Source: Erwinia sp. HDF1-3R (GTDB lineage: Bacteria; Pseudomonadota; Gammaproteobacteria; Enterobacterales; Enterobacteriaceae). From it: a stretch of 64,000 nt of DNA. This document shows, one piece after another, positions 27,696-36,480 of the stretch. The stretch covers positions 2,976,001-3,040,000 of the forward strand of contig NZ_CP155071.1 of NCBI RefSeq assembly GCF_039621855.1, written 5' to 3'. Position numbers and translations under genes: made by a program. Every line of letters starts with the position of its first letter. Position 1 is the first letter of the stretch. The notes beneath the pieces are model-generated. The model was not told the origin of the DNA, did not search any database, and was given only the letters and a program-made list of their open reading frames with translations.

Positions 27696-28784
27696 TTGAA
27701 CAGAAGAAATTTCATTATTAGCGGGCTCGCTGCGGCGGCGCTGGCGCGTCAAAGCCTGGCGGCAGTGAAGTCGGCCTCCCCACTTGAGGTCGCGGTTACC
27801 TCCCCCTGGCTGACCAACGGCGCGGCGGTCTCCTCGCAGGGAACAATATTTATTAACCTGCCGCGTTTTAAAGGCCATGAAAACTCCCCTGCGCTGGCGA
27901 AGGTCACAATAAACGGCCCGGTGCCCTTCCCCGGTAACGCCTGGAACCAGTGGCGGGCGGGCGACAGCGGCGTGGACCAGCTGGTGAATATTAATGCGGT
28001 GCATATATTCAATGATGACCTGGTATGGGTGGTTGATCAGGGGGCACCTGAGGATGGCACTCCCGCGCCGGGCGCGGCGAAGCTGGTCGCCTTTGAAATC
28101 GCCACCGGACGCGTCAGCAAAATCGTACGCTTTGATGCACAAAGCCTGCCGCCGGGCGGTGCGCCCAACGATTTGCGGCTGTATGGCGACCTGATATTTG
28201 TCACCGATTCGGGCCTGGGCGGCATCATCATCCATAACCTGAAAACCGGGGTGACCAAAAGAAAACTTTCCGCTCTGCCCGAGCTGAAAAAGCCGCCGCA
28301 GCTGGCGCAAAAGGGGTTTGGCGGCCGCATCCTGAGCGATGAAAAGGGCAAACGGCCCGAGGTCGAGAGCGATATGCTGGAGGTCAGCCCCGATGGCAAA
28401 TGGCTCTATTTCTCTACTCCCACCGGCCCGATGCGCCGCATTGCCACGCGCTACCTGCTGGATGATGCGCTGGATGACGCGACCTTGCAGGGGCACATTG
28501 AAAAGTACGCGGATATCCCCTCAATCGGCGGCACCGCGATGGATAGCCAGGGTAACTTTTATCTCTCCAACACCGAAAGCCGTTCGGTCGAGCGGCTGCT
28601 GCCCGGCGGCAAACGCCAGGTGTTAATTCAGGATGACCGCCTGATCTCTGCCGACGCGCTGTTTATTGACCGCAGCCGGAATATCTATATTCCCGCGCCG
28701 CAGCTTGAATATCTCCCCTCCTCGAATCAGGGCGTCAACAAAACCGCCGCGCCCTGGTTTATCTATAAATTTCCACTGCCCTAA
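27696..28784 (+). CDS. Exported royal-jelly/Yellow-type beta-propeller protein
   Basis: A 362-aa protein starting at TTG (27696) with TAAGGAG six bases upstream; no ATG fits. The N-terminus MNRRNFIISGLAAAALA is a twin-arginine-like signal (RRNFI) followed by an Ala-rich cleavage region. The body has the MRJP/Yellow family pattern (LVWVVDQGAPED; NDLRLYGDLIFVTDSGLGGIIIHNL; SPDGKWLYFSTPTGPM; YIPAPQLEYLPSSNQGVN), a six-bladed propeller often annotated as L-dopachrome tautomerase-related. The bacterial function is unknown. It is convergent with the sulfur operon. Confidence 0.8.
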   Translation: MNRRNFIISGLAAAALARQSLAAVKSASPLEVAVTSPWLTNGAAVSSQGTIFINLPRFKGHENSPALAKVTINGPVPFPGNAWNQWRAGDSGVDQLVNINAVHIFNDDLVWVVDQGAPEDGTPAPGAAKLVAFEIATGRVSKIVRFDAQSLPPGGAPNDLRLYGDLIFVTDSGLGGIIIHNLKTGVTKRKLSALPELKKPPQLAQKGFGGRILSDEKGKRPEVESDMLEVSPDGKWLYFSTPTGPMRRIATRYLLDDALDDATLQGHIEKYADIPSIGGTAMDSQGNFYLSNTESRSVERLLPGGKRQVLIQDDRLISADALFIDRSRNIYIPAPQLEYLPSSNQGVNKTAAPWFIYKFPLP

Positions 28785-28795
28785 AGGCTGACGCG

Positions 28796-29443
28796 CTAGC
28801 GATGATTCAGGCGGCGGGACAGCCTGTCGCCAAATAGCTGAAGCAGCGTTACCAGCGCGACCAGCACCACTATCACTGTAAGCATTACCTGGGTATCGAA
28901 GCGCTGATAGCCGTAGCGGTAGGCCAGATCCCCCAGCCCACCCGCCCCGATGGCACCGGCCATCGCCGAGGCGTTGATCATGGTGACCAGGGTAATGGTG
29001 AAGCCACTGACAATGCCGGGACGCGCCTCGGGCAACAGGACGTGCCAGATAATATGCCGCCGATGAAATCCCATTGCCTGGGCGGCCTCCACCAGCCCCT
29101 TATCCACCTCGCGCAGGCTCACTTCGGCAATGCGGGCGAAGAACGGCGTGGCCGCCAGCGTCAGCGGCACCACGGCGGCCCAGACGCCATAGGTGGTGCC
29201 AACGATCAGCCGGGTAAAAGGGATCAGCGCCACCATCAGGATCAAAAAGGGGATTGACCGGAACAGGTTAACCAGCCAGCCCAGTACGCGGTTAAGCAGC
29301 GGGCTGGCAAACAGATTCTCACCACCGGTGATCACCAGGACCACCGCCAGCGGCAGCCCCAGCAGCAGCGCGGCCAGCGAAGAGCAGCCCACCATCATGA
29401 GCGTGTCCAGCAGCCCCTGCCAGAGTCGATCAATCGGTAACAT
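28796..29443 (-). CDS. Methionine-type ABC transporter permease (MetI-like)
   Basis: A 215-aa inner-membrane permease with five to six helices and the EAA-type loop (EVDKGLVEAAQAMGFHRRHIIWHVLLPEARPGI). Such MetI proteins pair with MetN and MetQ to import methionine or related thio compounds. It overlaps metN-like by 14 bases and is the last gene of the 11-gene operon. This is probably not the housekeeping metNIQ, given its partners. Confidence 0.85.
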   Translation of the reverse strand: MLPIDRLWQGLLDTLMMVGCSSLAALLLGLPLAVVLVITGGENLFASPLLNRVLGWLVNLFRSIPFLILMVALIPFTRLIVGTTYGVWAAVVPLTLAATPFFARIAEVSLREVDKGLVEAAQAMGFHRRHIIWHVLLPEARPGIVSGFTITLVTMINASAMAGAIGAGGLGDLAYRYGYQRFDTQVMLTVIVVLVALVTLLQLFGDRLSRRLNHR

Positions 29444-30527
29444 AGCCTCTCACCTCCACCCGGTCAGCCAGACCTGCTGGCATCTTCTCCACGCGAAAGG
29501 GCAGCCGACTGGCCGCCGCCAGCAGCAGCAGTTGACCAATTTGCCGCCCCTGAACCCATTCCAGCGTACTCTGTAGCAGCTGCACCTCTTCGCCCAGCTG
29601 GCGGATTAAGGTCGTCAGCGGCGGCACCTCCGTTCTGCCGGTATAGCTGAGTGCCAGCAGCGGCCGTGACTGAGCAGAGAGCGGATGGGCGCGCAGCCGG
29701 TCCGTCAGACGCGCTGGCAGCCCGTCAGGATCGGGCCTGAGCAGCACGCGGCTGGTGGCCTGCTGTGGGTCGCCATACACCTGCCAGACCGGGCCGGATT
29801 CAATCACCCTTCCCCGCTCCAGCACGGCCACCTGATGGCACAGATCATGGATCACATTCATCTCATGCGTGATCAGCACAATGGTAATGCCCTTCTGCCG
29901 GTTGATATCGCGTAGCAGGTCGAGGATGGCGCGCGTGGTTTCCGGATCCAGCGCCGAGGTGGCCTCATCGCACAGCAGCAGTTGCGGATCGTGCACTAGC
30001 GCACGGGCAATGCCTACCCGCTGCTTTTGGCCGCCGGAGAGCTGGGCAGGCCAGGCGTGCTGATGCTCCAGCAGCCCCACCAGCGCCAGCAGCTCATCGA
30101 CTTTACGCTGCCGCTGCGGAGCGGGAATGCCGGCCACCCGCATGGGCAGCTCGATATTCTCGCGCACCGTTTTTGCCGACAGCAGGTTGAAGTGCTGAAA
30201 GATCATCCCGGTGGTCCGCCGCCAGCTCACCAGCTTGTGGGGAGAAAGGGTGCTCAGGTCAACGTTATCGACCCACACGCTGCCGCTGGTGGGCTCTTCC
30301 AGACGGTTCAGGCAGCGGATCAGGGACGATTTACCGGCACCGCTGCGGCCAATAATGCCAAAAATGGCCCCCCGCTCGATCTGCAACCCGACGTTGTGCA
30401 GCGCGTCGCTCTGCTGCCCCGGATAGCGTTTGGTCAGCCCGGAAATAACGATGTGCAGCGCGGCGGCCTCGGGTAGCGTTCCGGCGGCGGGTGATGTTTC
30501 CTGTTCAGGCCAGGCGAGCGTCACCAT
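29430..30527 (-). CDS. Methionine-type ABC transporter ATPase (MetN-like)
   Basis: A 365-aa ATPase with Walker A GRSGAGKSS, signature LSGGQKQR, Walker B LLLCDEATSALD and an H-loop (LITHEM). A roughly 80-residue NIL domain at the C-terminus is typical of MetN and senses substrate in known members. It has about 25 extra residues at the N-terminus. It lies two bases after the binding-protein gene. Confidence 0.87.
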   Translation of the reverse strand: MVTLAWPEQETSPAAGTLPEAAALHIVISGLTKRYPGQQSDALHNVGLQIERGAIFGIIGRSGAGKSSLIRCLNRLEEPTSGSVWVDNVDLSTLSPHKLVSWRRTTGMIFQHFNLLSAKTVRENIELPMRVAGIPAPQRQRKVDELLALVGLLEHQHAWPAQLSGGQKQRVGIARALVHDPQLLLCDEATSALDPETTRAILDLLRDINRQKGITIVLITHEMNVIHDLCHQVAVLERGRVIESGPVWQVYGDPQQATSRVLLRPDPDGLPARLTDRLRAHPLSAQSRPLLALSYTGRTEVPPLTTLIRQLGEEVQLLQSTLEWVQGRQIGQLLLLAAASRLPFRVEKMPAGLADRVEVRGYVTD

Positions 30528-30529
30528 GC

Positions 30530-31339
30530 TTACTGACGCCAGCCGGGCTGATACAGCTTGCCGTAGAATTTATCCAGGCTGGCCCGTACCACCGGCGAAT
30601 GCTGATAGATATCGACAAATTTCTTCAGGCGCGGATCGTCCTGATGGCCATCGCGGATCACAAACTGAATCACATACTCAGGATGCTCCAGCCCGTCGAA
30701 CAGCAGGGCGTTATTCGGATCAATCACCCCGGACAGGCGCAAATAGTGGGGATACCCCTCCGCCAGGTCGACCTCTTCCAGCGATCGGGAGAGCTGCACG
30801 GCCTCTACCTCAATAATCTTCAGCTTTTTCGGGTTATCCACGATGTCATCAACGGTCGATTTCAGACCGGTGCCGGATTTCAGCTTTATCAGCCCGGCCT
30901 TTTGCAGCAGCAACAGCCCCCGCGCGCCGTTGATCGGGTCATTGGCAATGGCGACGGTGCCGCCCTGGGGGATCTGATCCAGGCGGGTATGTTTTTTAGA
31001 ATAAAGCCCGACGTTATTGATGATCGCCGGGGCATATTTTACCAGGTGAAAGCCGCCCTGCTGATTGGCATTGTCGAGGAAGGGCTGGTGCTGGAACAGG
31101 TTCACGTCAATATCGCCGTTCTCCAGGCTGACGTTGGGCGCGGTCCAGTCGTTAAATTCAATCAGTTCCACCGCCAGGCCCTGCTTTTTTGCTTCTGCCA
31201 CGGCGGTTTCCAGCGGTGGCGCGAAGGCGGAGGTGGTGCCCACCTTCAGCGGTCCTGTGTAGTCTGCCGCCGTAGCGGCAGCGGAAAGCGCCAGCGCCCC
31301 GGCCAGCAGCAGATGTTTAAAAGGGTGCGTCAAATGCAT
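30530..31339 (-). CDS. MetQ/NlpA-type periplasmic binding protein without lipobox
   Basis: A 269-aa protein with a signal peptide ending SAAATAA and then the NlpA fold (LKVGTTSAFAPPLETAVAEA; GDIDVNLFQHQPFLD; ANDPINGARGLLLL). Classical MetQ is a lipoprotein with a cysteine after the signal; here none is present, so the protein should be soluble in the periplasm. As a MetQ-family protein it should bind an amino acid or small sulfur compound. It begins the MetQ-N-I transporter inside the operon. Confidence 0.85.
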   Translation of the reverse strand: MHLTHPFKHLLLAGALALSAAATAADYTGPLKVGTTSAFAPPLETAVAEAKKQGLAVELIEFNDWTAPNVSLENGDIDVNLFQHQPFLDNANQQGGFHLVKYAPAIINNVGLYSKKHTRLDQIPQGGTVAIANDPINGARGLLLLQKAGLIKLKSGTGLKSTVDDIVDNPKKLKIIEVEAVQLSRSLEEVDLAEGYPHYLRLSGVIDPNNALLFDGLEHPEYVIQFVIRDGHQDDPRLKKFVDIYQHSPVVRASLDKFYGKLYQPGWRQ

Positions 31340-31365
31340 GCGAGTTCCTTAAGGTTTCAGCGTTG

Positions 31366-32733
31366 TTAGGGTGCAGCATCGGCGCCCTGAACGCGCCAGC
31401 GGGCTGCCGGATGCCGCGACGGGAGCCGGTCATGGTTAAACAGTTTTTTCCGGAGCGTGCCCGGCTGATAGGCAGTTTTATAACGTCCGCGCTGCTGTAG
31501 CTCCGGCACCACCCAGTCGATAAAGTCGATGTAGCTTTGCGGGTTCAGGATCCGGGTGAGGTTAAAGCCATCTATACCGGCTTCGTCCACCCAGGCGATC
31601 AGCGCTTCCGCCACCTGCGACGGGGAACCGACGATCAGCGCGTAGCGTCCGCCGAGGGCATGCTGCTCCAGAAGCTGGCGGCGGGTCCAGCCGCTGTAGG
31701 CCTGCGTTACGGACTCTATCGCCCGGGTGCTGCCGGTGTGGATCGGCTCATCGAGGCCGAACTGCGACAGGTCAATACCGGTGGAGCTGGAGAAGTGAGC
31801 AATCCCCGCCTCCGGGCTGGCGTAGCGCAGATAGGCCTGATGCTTTTCTCTGGCCTCTTTTTCGGTTGCCGCGACAATCACCGACACGCCCATCAATATT
31901 TTCAGATCCTCCGGTGCGCGCCCGGCTTCACGCGCCGCCTGGCGCAGCTTGTCCACCTGCGCCCGCATGGCCTGCGGCGTACTGCCATTCACAAAGGTGC
32001 ATTCCGCATGGCGTGCGGCAAAGCGGATGCCCCGCGCGGAGCTGCCCGCCTGGAACAGCAGCGGCGTGCGCTGGGGGGAAGGTGAAGAGAGATGCACCCC
32101 TTCCAGCTGATAGAATTCGCCCCGGTGGCGGATGGGGTGAATTTTGCTGGCGTCGGCGTAGATACGCCGCTGGCGGTCGGCCAGCACCGCATCCTCTTCC
32201 CAGCTCCCTTCCCATAGCTGATAGCTGACGTCGAGAAACTCATCGGCCCGATCGTAACGGCGATCATGGCCGGAGAGTTCCGTCTGCCCCATCGCCCGGG
32301 CGGCGCTGTCCAGATAGCCGGTAACAACGTTCCACCCCACCCGGCCCCCGGTGAGATGATCGAGCGTGGAGAAGCGGCGGGCAAAGGGATAAGGCGCCTC
32401 ATAGCTGAGGTTGGCGGTCAGACCAAAGCCCAGATGCTCCGTCACGCTGGCCATCGCCGAGACCAGCATCAGTGGATCGTTGACCGGCAGCTGGATGGCT
32501 TCGCTGGCCGTCAGGCCAATCCCCTGCTGATAGACGTCATACACGCCAAGGATATCGGCGATAAACAGGCCATCAAACAGCCCGCGCTCCAGCGTTCGCG
32601 CCAGATCCAGCCAGTAACCCAGGCGGTTAAACTCGATTGAGCGATCGTCGGGATGGGTCCACATACCGTGATGAATATGGCCGACGCAGTTCATATTGAA
32701 GGCGTTAAGCAGGATCGTCTTTGCAGGTTTCAC
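31366..32733 (-). CDS. FMN-dependent luciferase-like monooxygenase (NtaA/SnaA/DszA family)
   Basis: A 455-aa protein of the NtaA/DszA flavin-monooxygenase family (FDGLFIADILGVYDVY; STLDHLTGGRVGWNVVTGYLDSAARAMG; LLFQAGSSARGIRFAARHAE). These use FMNH2 from a separate reductase and oxygen to cleave C-S or C-N bonds. No reductase is encoded nearby. The start overlaps the end of the upstream SfnB-like gene (ATGA). It is one of two such enzymes in the operon, which share only the family pattern. Confidence 0.9.
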   Translation of the reverse strand: MKPAKTILLNAFNMNCVGHIHHGMWTHPDDRSIEFNRLGYWLDLARTLERGLFDGLFIADILGVYDVYQQGIGLTASEAIQLPVNDPLMLVSAMASVTEHLGFGLTANLSYEAPYPFARRFSTLDHLTGGRVGWNVVTGYLDSAARAMGQTELSGHDRRYDRADEFLDVSYQLWEGSWEEDAVLADRQRRIYADASKIHPIRHRGEFYQLEGVHLSSPSPQRTPLLFQAGSSARGIRFAARHAECTFVNGSTPQAMRAQVDKLRQAAREAGRAPEDLKILMGVSVIVAATEKEAREKHQAYLRYASPEAGIAHFSSSTGIDLSQFGLDEPIHTGSTRAIESVTQAYSGWTRRQLLEQHALGGRYALIVGSPSQVAEALIAWVDEAGIDGFNLTRILNPQSYIDFIDWVVPELQQRGRYKTAYQPGTLRKKLFNHDRLPSRHPAARWRVQGADAAP

Positions 32734-33938
32734 AGCGTTCCCCTTCTCGGTGGCAGAACGCCGTTCAGCACGTAGTTACCGATAACCGGATATTTCCAGC
32801 GAACCGGATCATGCAGGGTATGGGTGCGGGCGTTACGCCAGTGGCGATCCAGATTATGCTCCCGCAGCGCCGAGCGGGTGCCGGACAGCTCAAACAGCAG
32901 GCTGGACGCCTCCAGCGCCAGTTCGGTGGTCCACGCGCGGGCGCAGGCTACCTGTACCGAGGCGGCAGCGACCCCCTCCGCATCAGGGTGATGCCCGGCG
33001 GCATCTATGGCTTCGCCTGCCTCGCTCAGCAGGGCGTCGCCCGCCGCCAGCCGCGCCGCTATCTGCCCCACCCGATCGAGGATCAGCGGATCCTCATTCG
33101 CCCGCTCCACGCCTGAATCAGGCCAGGGCCGTGCGCGCTGGTTGATAAACGCCAGCATGTCGCTGAAGGCCGCACGCGCGATACCCTGGTCAATGGCAGC
33201 GTGCATTATTTGCGCAAAAGGACCGAGGGTGGTCGGGCGCTCAAAGGCGCTTTGAAACGGCACGATATCGTCCGCCGCCACCTTCACCGCGTTAAAGATA
33301 ACCGTGCCGCTGCCAGTGGTGCGCTGGCCGAAGCCGGTCCAGTCGTCAATCACGCTGACGCCTGCCTGATGGCGCGGCACGAACACCAGCTGCTCGCGGC
33401 CCTCAGCGTCACGCGCGGCGGTGGGAATGCGGTCAGCGTACAGCGCGCCGGTGGCGTAAAATTTCTGGCCCGTCAGCACCAGGCCCTCGCCGTCGGGCAG
33501 CAGCGAGGTGGTGCGATGATGCGCGGCGGATGAGCTGAATTCAGCCAGCGCGTTACCCAGATGCACCCCTTCCAGCACCTCCTGAAAGAAACGCCGCTGC
33601 TGCGCCTCGCTGCCGTTGACCCGCAGCACGTGTAGCGCATAGAAGTGGTTCTGCGGGATCTGCCCTATCGCCGCATCCGCCTCGCTGAGCAGGCTGATAA
33701 CCTCTGCCAGCACCGGCGTGGAAACGTCTGCCCCGCCAAAGGCGGCCGGTACGGTTATCGCTCCAAGGCCGGAGGCGAATAGCGAGGCCAGCGGCTCAAA
33801 CGGCAGTTCGCGCAGGCGGTCGCGCCGGGCCGCTTCGGCGCGGAACGTCTGCGCCAGCTCGCGGGCGACGCTGAGGGCCTGCTGGGGGGAGTGAATAATC
33901 GTGGCCGCTCTTTTGGCGAAAACCTGGCTCAGGGTCAT
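32730..33938 (-). CDS. SfnB-like acyl-CoA-dehydrogenase-fold flavoprotein (copy 1)
   Basis: A 402-aa protein; the start at 33938 has AAGGAGG upstream, while the frame extends uselessly further. Acyl-CoA-dehydrogenase fold (GAITVPAAFGGADVSTP; IGQIPQNHFYALHVLR; LTGQKFYATGALYADRI; DDWTGFGQRTTGSGTV) with the C-terminal RHWRNARTHTLHDPVRWKY of the SfnB/DszC group. That group contains flavin-dependent oxygenases for sulfur compounds rather than true dehydrogenases; SfnB is linked to dimethyl sulfone use. It is adjacent to a paralogue and likely arose by tandem duplication. Confidence 0.88.
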   Translation of the reverse strand: MTLSQVFAKRAATIIHSPQQALSVARELAQTFRAEAARRDRLRELPFEPLASLFASGLGAITVPAAFGGADVSTPVLAEVISLLSEADAAIGQIPQNHFYALHVLRVNGSEAQQRRFFQEVLEGVHLGNALAEFSSSAAHHRTTSLLPDGEGLVLTGQKFYATGALYADRIPTAARDAEGREQLVFVPRHQAGVSVIDDWTGFGQRTTGSGTVIFNAVKVAADDIVPFQSAFERPTTLGPFAQIMHAAIDQGIARAAFSDMLAFINQRARPWPDSGVERANEDPLILDRVGQIAARLAAGDALLSEAGEAIDAAGHHPDAEGVAAASVQVACARAWTTELALEASSLLFELSGTRSALREHNLDRHWRNARTHTLHDPVRWKYPVIGNYVLNGVLPPRRGTL

Positions 33939-33948
33939 GCTGGCCTCC

Positions 33949-35136
33949 TTAAATCCAGGCATGGCGCGCCGGGAAGATGCCGTTGAGGTAATAGTTGCCG
34001 ATCGCATGATATTTCCAGCGCACCGGGTCGTGAAGCGTGTGGGTTCGGGCATTACGCCAGTGCCGGTCAAGCCCGTGTTCGGCCAGCGTTGCCCGGCTGC
34101 CGCCCCACTCCAGCAGCTTTTCGCTGGCTTTAAGCGCCACCTGGGTGGTAAGAACCTTGGCCTCAGCCACCGCAATGGACGCGCGCGCGGCCTGCTCAGC
34201 GCTCAGCGCCGCCGGGTCAATCTCATCCAGCACCCGGGCGGCTTTACGCAGCAGGGCCTCTGCCGCCAGCAGCTCGATATAAACGCGCCCGACGTCGGCC
34301 TGCAAATGGGGGTCATCAGCCTGGCGATCCACGCCCGCATCTATCCACGGACGGGCGTGGCGACGGGTAAACTCGCAGGCTTCATCAAAGGCCCCGCGCG
34401 CAATGCCCGCGTCAATGGCCGCCTGAATCAGCTGCGACACCGGTCCGCGCAGCGTGGGCTTATCTGCCGATGGCAGGGGGATCACCCGGTCCGGCGCAAC
34501 CGCAACATTCTCCAGCCGCACGGTGCCGCTGGCGGTGGTGCGCTGGCCCATTCCCGACCAGTCATCAATCACCTCCAGCCCGTCGGCCGGGCGCGGAATA
34601 AATGCCATGACCGCCTGACCCTCATCGGTGATGGCGGTGGTCACCACAATGTGTGCAAACAGCGCCCCGGTGGAGTAGAACTTCTCCCCCGTAAGCCACA
34701 GACCGCCCTCGCGCAGGCGCAGGCGGGCCTGCACGTCGCGGGTGTGCCGACTGTTTTTCTCCGGGCCACCGTTTCCCAGCCGCTGGCCCGCGACCACCGC
34801 GCTGAACAGCGCGCGCTGCTGTGCCGGGGTACCCTCATCCCGCACAAACTGAATAATGCCGAAGTGGTTCTGCGGGATCTGCCCCAGCGACGGGTCGGCC
34901 GCCGAGATCAGGCGAAACACCTCTGCCACCGTACGCCAGGGCAGGCCGCCACCGCCGCAGGCCGTGGGTATTGATATGCTCCCCAGACCGGAGCGGCTGA
35001 ACAGCGACAGCGCCTCAAGCGGGTAGAGACGATCGCGATCGCGGGTTGCCGCATCGCTTACCGCCAGTGCGGCCACGGCACGCGCGGCGGCCAGGGCCTG
35101 CTGCTCACTGAAAATCACCTTAGCTGCGCGACACAT
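33949..35136 (-). CDS. SfnB-like acyl-CoA-dehydrogenase-fold flavoprotein (copy 2)
   Basis: A 395-aa paralogue of the next gene with the same landmarks (GLGSISIPTACGGGGLPW; LGQIPQNHFGIIQFVRDEG; LTGEKFYSTGALFAHIV; DDWSGMGQRTTASGTVRL; RHWRNARTHTLHDPVRWKY). Expected to be a flavin-dependent oxygenase of organosulfur substrates. Its start overlaps the stop of the upstream monooxygenase gene and its stop is 10 bases before copy 1. The two copies have diverged clearly outside the motifs, so they may act on different steps. Confidence 0.88.
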   Translation of the reverse strand: MCRAAKVIFSEQQALAAARAVAALAVSDAATRDRDRLYPLEALSLFSRSGLGSISIPTACGGGGLPWRTVAEVFRLISAADPSLGQIPQNHFGIIQFVRDEGTPAQQRALFSAVVAGQRLGNGGPEKNSRHTRDVQARLRLREGGLWLTGEKFYSTGALFAHIVVTTAITDEGQAVMAFIPRPADGLEVIDDWSGMGQRTTASGTVRLENVAVAPDRVIPLPSADKPTLRGPVSQLIQAAIDAGIARGAFDEACEFTRRHARPWIDAGVDRQADDPHLQADVGRVYIELLAAEALLRKAARVLDEIDPAALSAEQAARASIAVAEAKVLTTQVALKASEKLLEWGGSRATLAEHGLDRHWRNARTHTLHDPVRWKYHAIGNYYLNGIFPARHAWI

Positions 35137-36470
35137 TACGCGACCTGCTGGCGGCGCTGGGCAAACTGATTCTCCGGCTCAGCCAGCCCGAGGTTTTCAC
35201 GCAGGGTCTTCCCTTCGTACTCCTGACGGTAGAGGCCGCGCGCCTGAAGCAGCGGGATCACCTGATCCACAAAGTCTTCAAAGGCGGTCGGCGTGCCGCC
35301 GCGCACGATAAAGCCGTCGGCGGCCCCGTCGAGGAACCACTGCGCCAGGCCGTCCGCCACCTCTGCGGCGGTGCCGATAAAGCTGGGCCGCGGCGTTGCC
35401 TCCTCCAGCGCCACCTGACGCAGCGTCAGGCCCCGCTCGCGGGCGTAGCGCTTGATATTGTCAGTGGTGCTGCGGAAGCTGTTTTCCCCCAGCTCGCCAA
35501 TCTGCGGGAAGGGATCATCCAGCACGTACTGGCTGAAATCATGGTGTTCAAAGTAGCGGCCAAGGTACTCCAGCGCCTTGTCGATGGTGACCAGTTCGGC
35601 GGTCTGCTGATAGCGGCGTTCAGCCTCTTCTGGGGTATTGCCGATAATCACGCTGATGCCCTGGAAAACGCGAATATCGTCGGCATTGCGTCCGCGCGCT
35701 TCCAGGCGGCGGCGAACGTCTTCGCGAAATGCTCTCGCCTGCTCCAGACTGTTATGCCGGGTGTAGATGGCATCGGCCGCTTCGGCGGCGAAGGCTTTAC
35801 CCGCTTCCGATGCGCCCGCCTGGAAGATAACCGGCCTGCCCTGCGGCGAACGCCCCACGTTAAGCGGTCCCTGCACCGAGAAGTACTGCCCTTTATGGTT
35901 AAGGGTATGCAGCTTATCGGCAGCGAAGAATTCACCGCTGGCCTTGTCGCGCACGAACGCGTCTTTCTCCCAGGAGTCCCACAGCCCGGTTACCACGCGC
36001 AGATATTCACTGGCGACGCGGTAACGCTCATCATGTTCCGGGTGCGCGGCGCGCGAGAAGTTTTTCGCCGAGCCCTCCAGCGGCGAGGTCACCACGTTCC
36101 AGCCTCCCCGACCGCCGCTCAGGTGGTCCAGGCTGGCGAACTGTCTCGCCACGGTAAACGGCTCGCTGTAAGAGGTTGAAAGCGTCCCCACCAGGCCGAT
36201 GTTCCGGGTGACCAGCGCCAGCGCAGAGAGCAGCGTGACAGGTTCAAAGCGGTTCAGAAAGTGCGGAATCGACTGCGGCGTGATGTACAGGCCATCGGCG
36301 ACAAAAAGAAAGTCGATTTTCGCCTGTTCCGCCCTGCGCGCCAGTTCGATGACATAGTCCACGTTGATGCTGGCATCCGCGACCGCATCCGGGTGGCGCC
36401 ATGCTGACATATTGCCGGAAACGCCCTGGATAATCGCGCCCAGCCGCAGCTGGCGTTGTGTCTGACTCAT
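35136..36470 (-). CDS. FMN-dependent luciferase-like monooxygenase, second enzyme
   Basis: A 444-aa NtaA/SnaA/DszA-family protein ([60 protein letters not shown]). Same chemistry class as the other enzyme but a different subgroup. In Bacillus, such CmoJ/CmoO-type monooxygenases attack N-acetylated S-alkyl cysteines; the GNAT and importers here resemble that setting. Ten bases separate it from the ABC ATPase gene upstream. Confidence 0.9.
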   Translation of the reverse strand: MSQTQRQLRLGAIIQGVSGNMSAWRHPDAVADASINVDYVIELARRAEQAKIDFLFVADGLYITPQSIPHFLNRFEPVTLLSALALVTRNIGLVGTLSTSYSEPFTVARQFASLDHLSGGRGGWNVVTSPLEGSAKNFSRAAHPEHDERYRVASEYLRVVTGLWDSWEKDAFVRDKASGEFFAADKLHTLNHKGQYFSVQGPLNVGRSPQGRPVIFQAGASEAGKAFAAEAADAIYTRHNSLEQARAFREDVRRRLEARGRNADDIRVFQGISVIIGNTPEEAERRYQQTAELVTIDKALEYLGRYFEHHDFSQYVLDDPFPQIGELGENSFRSTTDNIKRYARERGLTLRQVALEEATPRPSFIGTAAEVADGLAQWFLDGAADGFIVRGGTPTAFEDFVDQVIPLLQARGLYRQEYEGKTLRENLGLAEPENQFAQRRQQVA

Positions 36471-36480
36471 TCTGTACTCC

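Noticed and set aside
27669..28496. 275-codon frame opposite the royal-jelly-type gene
   Set aside because: Antisense shadow; the plus-strand protein has clear family motifs and a signal peptide.
33901..34974. 357-codon plus-strand frame opposite the SfnB-like genes
   Set aside because: Antisense shadow in GC-rich DNA; no start signal or family features.
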